NCBI GenBank assembly: GCA_000469685.2
Contig: LS997563.1
Span: 20,577,757 to 20,641,756, forward strand
Origin: Haemonchus contortus
Taxonomy: Eukaryota > Nematoda > Chromadorea > Rhabditida > Trichostrongylidae
Length of the DNA stretch: 64,000 nucleotides
Direction of reading: 5' to 3'
Below, piece after piece: positions 52,454 to 62,739 of the stretch (within the stretch, counting starts at the first letter, position 1; every line of letters begins with the position of its first letter). The notes under the pieces were generated by a model. That model was not told where the DNA came from. It ran no database searches and was given only the letters and a program-made list of their open reading frames with translations. The translations under genes and the position numbers were made by a program.

Positions 52454-53226
52454 TTAGGTTGAGTCATAAGTCCTCGGACAAAGTGATAGTGATGAATTCT
52501 AGATATCATAACTCGGGGAAGAGGTGACGAAAATGGACGCGCGAGGCATCATTAGATAGAGTATTAAAAGCTCTTCAAAAGCTCTTTAAAATACATACTA
52601 ACGAGTACACCTGACCATCTCCTGCGCTTGAGCGTGAGGGGAGAAACTGCCTTGTCGGCGCAAAAATCCATGTCATATTGCTTTGAAGCATGAGGCACCC
52701 ATCGACCAAGCTTTCGCACCTTGCCGATTGACTTCAATCCACGAATAATTGTGGACTGGCTCCCCAAGCGTGATTGCCAGTTTACGAGTAGTTTGATACG
52801 GATCGGCTTCCACTTGGCTCCGCAGCACCTCTAAATCCAACTCCCTTGAGCGTCCCGGACGGTCTTCATTTTCGATGGAGTGGTCATCCGACGTGAACTT
52901 CATGTGCCACTTGTGAATTGTGCATCTAGCAGAAGCTACCTTCTTGTAAACTTCCTTCAAATGTTTATCGACCTCCGCTGGTTCTTGACCAGATAAAAAA
53001 AGAAATAGGATGGTGTTGCGAAGGCGGAGTTGCGACGGCTTGAAATCTTGGGGCATGGTTGCAGGAAAGGAGGTAATTAGGTGTACTCGTTAGTATGTAT
53101 TTGAAAGAGCTTTCAATACTCTATCTAATGATGCCAGACGCGTCCATTTTGGTCCCCTCTTTCCCGAGTTATGATCTCTAGAAGTCATCGCTATCATTTT
53201 GTCCGAGGGCTTATGACTCAAACTAA
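52454..53226 (-). mobile_element. Internally deleted mariner element
   Basis: Bounded by inverted repeats unusually long for mariner. The left repeat is 52454-52612, starting TTAGGTTGAGTCATAAG. The right repeat is 53079-53226, which complemented starts TTAGTTTGAGTCATAAG. Between them lies only the N-terminal half of a mariner transposase on the minus strand; the whole catalytic half is missing. No clear TA target duplication is seen on the right. The element cannot transpose itself. From memory, mariner elements are known in hookworms (for example bandit of Ancylostoma); relationship not tested. Confidence 0.88.
52613..53056 (-). pseudogene. Mariner transposase fragment (N-terminal DNA-binding region)
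   Basis: Starts MPQDFKPSQLRLR at 53056. It holds the helix-turn-helix region of mariner transposases (LFLFLSGQ, then HKWHMKFTSDD, then ENEDRPGRSRELDLEVLR, EADPYQTTRKLA). A frameshift near 52,765 moves the continuation (STIIRGLKSIGKVRKLGRWV) into another frame. The frame runs to about YDMDFCADKAVS and then into the left terminal repeat. The first catalytic Asp and everything after it are absent, so it is a non-functional remnant. Confidence 0.9.
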
Positions 53227-53848
53227 CATTTGTCTTATTCTTTCAGAATAATTTCATGTGTAGAGCACTGCAGTTTAACTAGTGTGTCGCTTGCTTCGGC
53301 CTTTCCAAGAATTCAAGCTTTATAGGGCTAACGTTCCGGCAAGTTCGCCTTCGTCAGAGCCTGAAAGTCGAAAAACTTAATGAGATTGATTCTTTCGTAG
53401 GGCAAGTTGAGCCCACGACAGTTCTCTAAACCAAGAGACACTGCAGTTCAAGTTAGACACACCTACAAGTTATGAGAAGTGAGTGAATAAATAAATAAAT
53501 AAATAATTAATTAATGTATCACGAGGGAATTGCCCCTACAAAAGGTTTCCCGGAAATAGGAAACGATTAGCTTACTGGAGCAAAATAACCAGTAATACCT
53601 CTAAATGAGCAATTTATCATCAGATGGAATGCGGAATAATTATCCAAAATTAATTTTCAAATTACTAGGAACAGAAAACAAACAAGAAAAACAAACGAAC
53701 ATTTAGGCACTTCGCAGATTACAAATTTTAAAAATGTTAACAGTCCATATAAAATGCATATCAAACTTTCATCACTTCATAAGAATTTCCCGGACAGCTG
53801 CTAATTCTCTTCAAACTTCGAGAACATCAAACAGAAAAGTGCTATTCA
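53227..53848. other. No gene; short AAAT repeat
   Basis: AT-rich 3' flank of the NAGK gene with an (AAAT)n run at about 53,485-53,510. No AATAAA was found on the minus strand here, so the NAGK poly(A) signal is not identified. Confidence 0.6.
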
Positions 53849-56800
53849 CTAGTAAAAGTTGATAGTCTCTTGCAGCTCGGCGTCGGGTCGTGGAATATGG
53901 AATCCAGCTGCTTGAGCAACCAGTGCGGCTGCACCTACAGCGCAAGATGTGGTTGGCCGGAAGATGTTAATCTTCGGTATCCACGATCCCGTGACGGCAT
54001 GCATAAAACCTGAACTCAGAGAAAAACCTGTTTCATTACCTTTTGAGCTGTCAAAATGGCAGTCCTAAGGGGCACTGTGACCAAAAATCACATCAAAAGG
54101 CCTAGTTATTATAAAGCTCATTTTCAGAGACGGAACTAATGCAGTCACCGCATCATCCCCTATTTCTTTTGAACTACAGAATTGAATACTAATAAAACTG
54201 TTTTCAAACCTTTCTTCAGAGCATCCCAAGATTTAAACACCGATCCCACGATAAGAAGGTTAACTTCACTTCTGAATTCCTAAAGTAATGAATTACTCAA
54301 TTAAATAATCGGAGATGACCCAAATAAACGATACTTCTAAAGGTAACTCACACTAGGCAGATGACCAGAAGCCACAACAAACTGTTTTCCTAGTATTTCA
54401 CCCGCATCAAAAAACAGCTTGCTTATGGCGGGATCATCAACATCTACAGAAAACTGATAAAGGAAATGTGGAGGATTAAAAATGCTGTTCGGAAACATAC
54501 GTTTAGCCATTTCACCAGTGAACGAAGCAATGTGTGACTTTTGAAATTTGTTGTACAGATGCTCCAATATGTCTACTTTGTCCTCGATCTCGAAGTGCTG
54601 GAAAGCATGATATACCTTTGAGCTTACGAAAACTATGATTAAGCAGTAACTGTAGCAGTAAACAAGCCGTTTTCACCACGCATCCTTCCTTTCTTTCCCT
54701 CTTTCCTGAGAGTTTTTTTTTTGTAGTAAAGTGTTACTTTCCATCGTACAAAATGCTATGCATTCTCTGGAGAACTGTGTGCCAGTATTGGCTCTGCATC
54801 GAGTGTCACTATAACGACTTCTACGACAGAGACTATCGCCTTGTCCAAAAATAGTTCTCTAGATCACCGACTACTTCCAGAGTTTGCGGTTAACCCACGA
54901 GCTCACATTCTAAGTAAACGGTGTACTGCCCTCATCACAAGCGCAAGACAGGTCTGTTATGCTCTTTCCCAAGAAAAAACACTTTCCACAGAACCTTGAA
55001 GATAAAAAAGTCAATGATGTACAGAACCTTTAGCAACAATTCACGTATCAGTGCAGTGGATTCGTGAGGAATCTCCAAACCATCGTCCTCATCGAAAAGT
55101 ATGCGTATAGCTCTGTAATGAATTCTCTATTGAATAGTCAAAATAAACTTGGGCAGCGATTAAAAACTAAAAATGACCTGATGGCGATCCAAAATGCACT
55201 GCCTCCATCTCCTATTACATGTCCCCAGCCTCCCACTCCAAAAACGCGACCATCCCTCAATAGGACGCGACAAGACGACCCTGTTCCGGCTATGAGAACT
55301 ACACCGCCTGAAAACAAGAATATAGATAAATCAATAATGGATCAGGTCAACTGGAGAACGACTGTAGAATACTTGAGAAAAGCGCAATGTAGTTACCCTA
55401 ATGGAGTTAAATCATGATCGTGAGGTCCTTACCGCCAGTTAGGAGTGGTATGAGGAGTAGGAGCTTTTAATTAGACAAGCAAATACATTGAAGACCTCAC
55501 AAATGTAGACCCAACATATAATGATGGCAACTTACCTTGCTCAAACGCTGCAGCAACTGTAGCCACTGAATCTGATGCTAGATACAGATGGTGTGCTATA
55601 TCGCCATGATGCGTTTTGAGATATTCAACGAAAACAGCATTGTCGCGGGCGCCTTCAGCTCCAGATAGTCCGAGTCCCTTCAAGTGTAGAACAATAGGGA
55701 CAGACATTACTAAAATGATGGCGAATGCCTAAAGCGCATCAATTTCAAGGTCAACCATTCTTCCGAAACAGGGGTCGTTATACAAATATGCAAATTACTT
55801 GGGTGGCGTTTATTTGCCATTTTGTTGTTGGTTCGTTGTACATTCAGTTGCTTGCCTCTCCCAATGTCGCTAGGTAAGAGTGCAGGGTTGGTAATGTAAG
55901 GGAGACGGGCGTTAGGAACGATTTTGGGTAATCGATTCGCCGCACGCGGCTGTCGCAGACCACTCATTCGCCGTTATTACAGCTCTAGCGTTCTTTATAC
56001 AGCTCAATCGATATACGATCATTATTTTATAAATAATTCTAGTATTAGTACTTTTATTCTTGTATTTCTTACCTACTGCTGCATCCTGCTGCATTCCTTC
56101 GCGCGCGACGCCCCTCTCACCGCGACGCGACCATTTCGTTCCTAACGCACCACACCCGGTAATGTAATACAAGTAACTCTTAAGATTCACATACCAGCCC
56201 TTTCAAAGGCAATGCAATCCCATGTTCCATCGCAGCTTCTCGCACCCATATTGCAATATTCGATGCGGTTCGTTCAATACCATCTAAATTGTAGTTCGTT
56301 CCAGAAGTTGATGCTTTCCCTAACACATGACCTTCTTGATTTACGAACACTAAATTCGACGCTGTAGCTCCTCTGAAACAAAACGAAATATACTTTCATT
56401 GCTGATTCCGAGCATACACGAGAAGAATATGCAGTATGGGCAGGAATGAGCGCTAATTGTCAAGGCTAGGAAACTGGGTGCTGCAGTTTGGAAGAAGCAG
56501 CGAAAATTCAGTACAGGCACTCGGTTCTTACAGTGACCTTACTGCAATTAAAATGCAATGGACGCAGTATTTCACATACAACATATTTCACTCCACGGCA
56601 TACATGGGCGTAGTTATGGGACTGGGGGGACGTGCGATTCGTGCGATTTTGGGCGCGCGCGGCAAAATGGGCGGCGAAATTCGCGTTGATTCAAACAACT
56701 ACGGCGCCTATAACTGGGGCACAAACTTGAAGGAGAGTACTTTAGTAGGTTCGGACAATCCTACTAACCTAGTTTACTTTGAATTTGGGCCCCAACGATA

Positions 56801-57057
56801 AACGCTGTAGTCGTCCAAATCGCACCGAATTTCGCCGCGCAACTAGCCGCGCGCACCCAAAATCGCACGAATCGCAACACACCCATGGGACTGTTGTCGG
56901 GGAATCGTAGAACTCGCTTTTTACACGTTCTTCAAGCATGATGGAAGCAGGCAGCAGACAGGCGTGCATGGTAAACGATTTGTATTATGAAAATGGTATT
57001 ATCGACTTATTCAATGAGTACTCACCCCTCAATGCCACAGAATACTTCACCGGTCAT
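53849..57057 (-). CDS. NAGK: N-acetyl-D-glucosamine kinase, apparent frameshift
   Basis: ROK/BadF-type sugar kinase that phosphorylates GlcNAc at O6 for amino-sugar salvage in the cytosol. Nine exons, high to low: 57026-57057, 56195-56373, 55536-55677, 55178-55307, 55028-55112, 54501-54597, 54352-54443, 54210-54279, 53849-54009; about 328 aa (human 344). Seen: phosphate-binding start CGIEGGATASN, GLSGAEG, nucleotide-site [11 protein letters not shown], the hallmark [15 protein letters not shown], and [10 protein letters not shown] near the end. The exon at 56195-56373 carries one base too many: a run of four T at 56340-56343 shifts the frame between FVFV and NQEGHVLGK, and no splice signal explains it. 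Everything downstream is open, which favours an assembly error over decay. The start follows TCTATAG then GAAGCAG, a probable trans-splice site. Confidence 0.9.
56625..56884. mobile_element. Mutator-like MITE, copy B (NAGK intron 1)
   Basis: A 260-bp inverted-repeat element starting GGGGGACGTGCGATTCGTGC. Its right end, complemented, starts GGGTGTGTTGCGATTCGTGC. It is flanked by perfect 9-bp duplications ATGGGACTG (56616-56624 and 56885-56893). Same family and length as 51,431-51,690, in inverted orientation. Confidence 0.92.
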
Positions 57058-57918
57058 CTGCTTCCTATAGATTACACAAATTTGAACACTATTTCCTCCA
57101 ACTTCTCTGGTTTGAATAAGACGGCCTTGAAGATTGCTGAGCAGCAATAGATCTTCAATTGACCAATTGTCACTGCAATATGTTTACTTAAAACCAGTCA
57201 TTAATCTTGACACAGACAATAAATTGTCGAATAGAAGAATGAACAACAACTTTTTAGGCAGGCTTAGTTCATTAGTGCACCACGCCCGTTTAATACTGTG
57301 CGTATCAAGACCGTAAAGTACATGGAAGAGTTAATCACGTTTCACTACAGAAGCTCCAAGAGCATTTTCACTCCAAGCAAAAAGTTGCTGTGGAAAAGTG
57401 GAAAAGTGATGAATGCCTATTTAGCAGACTGGTCGGTATAACTGCTCTTTTTCTATATTATACTAGACTTTTGCCATTAATTGACAAAGTTTTCGATCAA
57501 AAATTTGCCTCTATCCTAAAATTGTAAATCTATTGATAGACTGAGCAAAAGCCAGCAAAAGGGTTATCCGATATATCAAAACTGTTTTAGGATGTGCTGG
57601 AAGAAAAAAAAAACGAAAAAAAAGCGTATCAAAGGGAGACGGCCTCGTCGTTATCGTGACGTGGCGCGAAAGCGGTGTAAGTAGTTTCCCGATGCTCTCA
57701 ACTCCATGGGGACACTGATCAAATAGGCATACAACAAAGATGAAAAGAACCTTGGCACTGATGTTGAGTTGCAATTGCCAGTAGGAGTCATGATGTCTCT
57801 TCTGCAACTCAAGTTGTTCCCGTTTATCAGTTCCTATTTGAACTTTCCTCACAAAAGTTATTTATTTAGAGTAAGCTGTGGGGAAGGACTCTTCCTTATT
57901 CATCGTCTGTAGGTGGTT
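57058..57918. other. Gap between METTL23-like gene and NAGK
   Basis: About 860 bp on the shared coding strand. It contains an AATAAA for the upstream gene and a 114-codon minus-strand open frame (57511-57852) that I could not assign. If these genes form an operon, the gap is long compared with C. elegans. Confidence 0.5.
57861..57866 (-). terminator. Poly(A) signal of METTL23-like gene
   Basis: AATAAA on the minus strand, 53 nt after the stop codon at 57919. Its position supports that stop as the real end of the gene. Confidence 0.6.
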
Positions 57919-60900
57919 TTACCAAGTAGCACACATTGACCGACAACTAATTAGATGAATTTTCGATCGTTTGTCTAAAAATAGCTGCAGTGGGCTGTTC
58001 TGAAGGCTGAAATACAGCAAGGTCACTACTGACCGATCAACTGCCTGCTTCTCAAATCTGATAAGGTGTTCAAGGTCAAGGAATGAATTGACGAACTCTC
58101 GAACGGCATAACTGAAGTAGAAACGAAGTTTGGGGAAATGATCGAAGAATTGGCAGATTGTTGACAATAATGGACGGAATGTACAGACATCATAGAATAC
58201 ATCTGCTGCGATCAAAAAGTCGAGTTCTTCAAGAGCATCTATGGTAGATGCTACGTTCTCACGATCTTGCCAATCGAGACCCTAAAACAAAAAAGTCATA
58301 ATCAGCTTTGACTTCATTAGAACATTCTCGCGGAATTTGTAGCTTGGTTTCTAATGACACAGGAACGAATATTCAGTACAGGAACTCGGTTCCTACACAA
58401 GACGGATTCAATCGTCCCGTGAATGTGTGACACAGTAACCCAAACACATGCCTCCAAAACACCCGTCACATATACTACGCAATGGAAAGGTACCTGGTGG
58501 ATCCCACGGGCGCGGGTGGTGGGGTATTAGGGGTTTACGGTGTTACACATTCGTGGGACGTTAAAATCCCTCCAATGCTTCCTGCAGCGATCTTACAGTG
58601 AAATAAAAGGGGTGCATGTCGGTTGGCGCGATGGGCGGAGTCGCGCCGCCTCAAATGGGCCTCAGAAGGAGCGCGCACATCTCAGATCGCGTAATCTTCT
58701 GCTCTCCTCTCCTCTATAGATGATCGAATTGGCTTCTATCATCTATAAAGGAGAGGAGAGCAGAAGATTACGCGATCTGAACGAGTTGAACAGCGCGATG
58801 GGCGGAGTCGCTCCGCCTCAAATAGGCGGGGCGACCCCGCCCATCGCGCCAACCGACCGGCTCCCAATAAAAGGCATGGACGTGGACGCAGACTCCCACG
58901 GACAGTCCGTTTCAGTTTTATGCCGTCACACAAATTTCCAGTTAGATGGGAGAAGAACTTAAACAACAAAATCAGACAAACACTACTTGCTGCGGTTGCG
59001 TCGCGGCCTTCGCACTGGAGCACGTTATTTTGGTGTGTCTAGGCACTGCGGGAAGTTCTTGATGACAGGAGAGTTCCTCTTTCGTAACTCTGCTTATTGG
59101 CGGTTACGTAGCGCGCTCAAACACGTTATTTTAAGTTGATTACCAGTTGTAAGAAGTAATTTTGTATGATCAACGGGCTGTTAAACTATAGTTTAGTAAT
59201 GTATGTCTCTTTCCTGCATGTTTCCTCGTTCATGTTTCTTCCAAGACCATTGATAGGTATTTTCCCACCCCTAGTGAATGACTAGTGAACACTGTTATGT
59301 GTTTCTATTTCTATCGCATGCTTCTTGGTTTGTGTTTCTTCTGAGACAACTGCTGAGTAATGACCTTGATTGATGGAATTCTGAACCCTGATTTAGGAAT
59401 ATGCCAATTTCTATACAACTGATTCATCAAATCGAAAGAGGCTACGGATGACGATGTTAAAGCCAAAGAGAGGTTTGAAGAACATCCACACGTTGTGTGT
59501 AATCGCCAGCGACTATGCAGAAAGAAAACAGAAAAGCTTATTAAATAGCTGGGATTGGAGCAAAGGCAAGGTATGAGGGCGCGAGGCGAACTTAATCACT
59601 TGTGGGAACTCCATGATCACTGCTCTGCTCGCATATCGATATGCAGCAAGTTAAAGTTGTTGAATGAAGAGAATAACAGCAGTGAAAAAGCAATGCTCCA
59701 ACAAAATTAATTAAGTTTCTCAGCAGTTTATCGGCAGAAAACTTCCCATTATAATTGGCTAAGCTTGTTGATTTTGAGCAGAATCAAAAAAAAAAAAACA
59801 CTTAAGTCGCGGTTCATAGCTCTATAGAATTTCCGCTTCGTTTCGCATTTCACATTTTATCTGTGCACAAAAACAAAGTTTCTGACCAGCATTGCTAAAA
59901 CTTTTCCAGATCATAAATTTTCTCAAGATGCTTCACCTTCTTATTGTTGCCATTCTCTTCAGTTTTTAATTTTTTACTCGCCATGCTAAAGATATGCAGA
60001 CGGTGAAAATGTAGTCCTCACACTTGATTAAGATTGCCTCGCACCGAGAGTGTGAAATGTACGCAAGTGTACAGAAGTTGGCATACCCTCAAACCAGTGT
60101 TCAACATTCTATCAGTGAAGGTCTCAGAAGGAACACAAACCAGGAAGCATGCAACAGAAATAGAAACACCGAACCAAACAGTGTTTAGTAGTCACTAGGG
60201 GAGGATAACTACCCAACAGTGGCCTTGGAAGGAACATGAACGAGAAAACGTGCAGGAAAAGAAACATACATTACAAAACTATGGTTTAACAGCCCCTTGA
60301 TCATAGAAAATTACATCTTGCAACTGGTAACCAACTTAAAATACCATGTTCGAGCGTGCTACGTAACCGCCAATCAGCAGAGTTGTGAAGAGGAACTCTC
60401 CTGTCATCAAGTCCTTCCCGCAGTGCCTAGACACACCAAAATAACGTGCTCCAGTGCGAAGGCCGCGACGCAACCGCAGCAAGTAGTGTTTGTCTGATTT
60501 TGTTGTTTAAGTTCTTCTTTAGATGGGTAGCAAATGAAACTGCAGGGATTTAAACTGTGATACAACACGACCGTCACTCACTTTTACTAAACAACTGTTT
60601 GATAACTCATTCTTCTTCACATTTTCTTCCAGCAAAGACAAAATCTATAACATTTCCAATCTAAAATAGTAATTACTCAGTAATAACGTTCAATATCAAT
60701 AATTGTCTTCGAAGAATCGCATGTCCTGTATTCAATACATATCATATTGTCTCGGAGACACGAAAAAAGAGGAGATGTGGCCCGCCAACGAGTGGATCAC
60801 GGTATTGAATCACAACTCGTCCGAAATGACTGGACCTTCTGTCCCTCCTCATGTTAAAGATTTCATTTGATTCATTCCAAGCTCTCCGAAAAACCAAAGT

Positions 60901-61797
60901 TGCTCTTGTACGTCAAGCATCCCATTAAAAATCCATGTCTTCTATTTCCCTTATAGAATTCCAGTCGAATGCACAGCTCCGGTTATTCTGATTCGAAATC
61001 AAGCAAAGGGCATGTATGTTTGTCGAGTGGACACATTTGTAGACTTTTCGAATACAATGAAAACAACTGAGCACAAGGTGAACAGGGAGTTAATCAGAAT
61101 GGGTGTTGGGATGGCTGAATGGAAAAATTATAGTAGGCTTTCCCCCGAGGTGAGGTCATACGGGGATAGGGGGGGGGGCGGATGGTAACTATCCCCAGAA
61201 AAGGTCCTCGTTGACGGTGAGAGTAGTCATCAACTCTTTAAAGAGTTTAATCAGATTGCATCACGAGTAGCTGACATTAACGTCGGAGAAAGGTTCTAGC
61301 CACGAACAACTCGGTTGTAAGGTTAAACTCTGTTGTAACCCTGAAGTTGGTCTGACACTATGTTGTCTACCATCGATAACCTGCGCCTCCACTTCTTCGT
61401 TGTTATCCACGATACGCCCTTGCTAGAGCTAAGCTATCAAACGAAAAGGAGTACTGTTAGAAGATGGAGAAAACGGTCTACTATAAGTAGAAAAAATACC
61501 TCTTCACTGGGATAATCAGTTAGAATGACGCGTCGTGCACCAAGTTTTGCTGCAGTCAGACCAAGAATTCCCGTGCCTGCGCCAAGTTCAAGACAAACTT
61601 TGTTACGGAAAAGTTCAGAATTACTACACAGGAATTCTGCTAAAATAAATGTCCTTTAATCGTAAACCATTTGTTATCAAAGAAGAATGCTGATTTCGAC
61701 TACTACCCACCTAAATATTGCGCTCCTGGCCATACACCTTTCCAATGCTTTTGGTTAGCTCCTATTCTATCCATGCAATCTCTGCATTGAATTTGTG
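57919..61797 (-). CDS. METTL23-like methyltransferase, 5' end unresolved
   Basis: Seven-beta-strand SAM methyltransferase of the lysine-methyltransferase-like group. Four exons fit in phase: 61711-61797, 61500-61639, 61381-61422, 57919-58281. The first gives WKGVWPGAQYL, the family's WP motif before the SAM fold. The second has SAM motif I, CLELGAGTGILGLTAAKLGA, then ILTDYP. The third gives RIVDNNEEVEAQ. The last has LIAADVFYDVCTFRPLLSTI, matching the ASDVF...DILATI stretch of METTL23, and SYAVRE. The C-terminal 35 residues match nothing I know and might include an unrecognised intron, though a poly(A) signal follows the stop. The N-terminal exon was not found; the acceptor at 61798 (TGTAAG) is weak. 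METTL23 is the best guess among close relatives. Confidence 0.65.
58611..58865. mobile_element. Short foldback element in METTL23-like intron
   Basis: Nested inverted repeats. The outer arms read GTCGGTTGGCGCGATGGGCGG and its complement. An inner perfect palindrome of about 40-bp arms (58685-58725 against 58737-58778) surrounds a loop of about 11 bp. A second hairpin lies in the right arm (about 58794-58852). Direct repeats AATAAAAGG flank the element (58602-58610 and 58866-58874), a 9-bp duplication as for Mutator-like elements. No coding capacity. Confidence 0.75.
58951..60518. mobile_element. Long-TIR Mutator-like element, 1.57 kb
   Basis: Terminal inverted repeats of about 410-420 bp. 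The left arm, 58951 to about 59366, starts AGAAGAACTTAAACAACAAA. The right arm, about 60100-60518, ends with its complement. The outer 100 bp are close to identical and the inner parts are roughly 85% alike by eye. It is flanked by perfect 9-bp duplications TTAGATGGG (58942-58950 and 60519-60527). The spacer of about 730 bp has no substantial ORF, so the element is non-autonomous. Long arms plus a 9-bp duplication are typical of Mutator-like elements. Confidence 0.9.
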
Positions 61798-61798
61798 C

Positions 61799-61832
61799 TT
61801 ACAGAAGCATTTTTTCATAAGCTTCTGTAAGA
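61799..61832. repeat. Short perfect hairpin
   Basis: CTTACAGAAGC and its exact complement GCTTCTGTAAG around a 12-base loop, at the acceptor side of the first recognised METTL23-like exon. Confidence 0.7.
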
Positions 61833-62696
61833 ACGCTATTCATTTGTGTACCGGCCAGCCGCCAAGACAAGAAGAAACAAAAAGCAACTGGGAAAAAACC
61901 TCAAAAACCTTTGATAAATACGAAATCAGACAAGGATATTACTCCACAAGACCTTGGGTGGGCATGCTTCCGTAGTAGGACATCCATGGAAGTTGTGTTA
62001 TTGAACGATTACATCGAATACGCTTCTCTACTTTGCTGAGCGTTTCTGAGAACAAGGTTGGGGTGGTGCGGTGATGAGTGTGTCAAGGTACACCTCTACA
62101 GCTAGCGGAAACCTCAAAAGTGAAAGGGTGGTAAGGTGGTCACGTGGATCGTCTTCCTGAAGTACCACAAGGTGGGCGAGTTATGGGCAAAACTTTGGCC
62201 TCGGATGGGACTGGAAACCTTCTCTGGAACTTCCACGCTTCCCGACACTGCTTTATCCTTGCACTACGATCTTTTCCAACATATATTCGTTAAATAGCAC
62301 AACAAATCTAGCTAAATGAAGTACGAATCCCGTCAACATCTTTCGGAAAAGTGAAAAAATGACGATAAACTGAAGAACTCATGAGTGGCAAGGATAGCAA
62401 TCAAATGTATGCTGAACGTGAGAGAAAGGAAGTCGCCGTAGTTAGATAAGTACGATTAGACCTTTTCGTTCAGAAGTCAGTCTCTTTCTGAGAACCGTCA
62501 TGTCAACTGAGAGATGCTCAGAAGAGTATTGTTGGACTCAAACCAGCAGTATGCAAAAAAATCTATAAAAGAAGATGTATCCTTTGTTCTAGAGTTAGAT
62601 AGCACGAAAATATAAAATTTATTAACATATTATTATTTCAGTCTATGATATTTACATATCACAAGAAATTCCGTAATTAATAATTCATCAACTAGA
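61833..62696. other. Gap between vps-18 and the METTL23-like gene
   Basis: Probably contains the missing first exon of the METTL23-like gene and intergenic DNA; none was recognised. Confidence 0.4.
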
Positions 62697-62702
62697 TTTT
62701 AT
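62697..62702 (-). terminator. Poly(A) signal of vps-18
   Basis: AATAAA on the minus strand about 40 nt after the vps-18 stop. Confidence 0.65.
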
Positions 62703-62739
62703 TAATATGTAGTCATCCATCCACTAAATGCTGTATCTC

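Noticed and set aside
57511..57852. 114-codon minus-strand frame as C-terminal exon of the METTL23-like gene
   Set aside because: It lies beyond the AATAAA at 57866-57861 and shows no similarity to the family's C-terminus.
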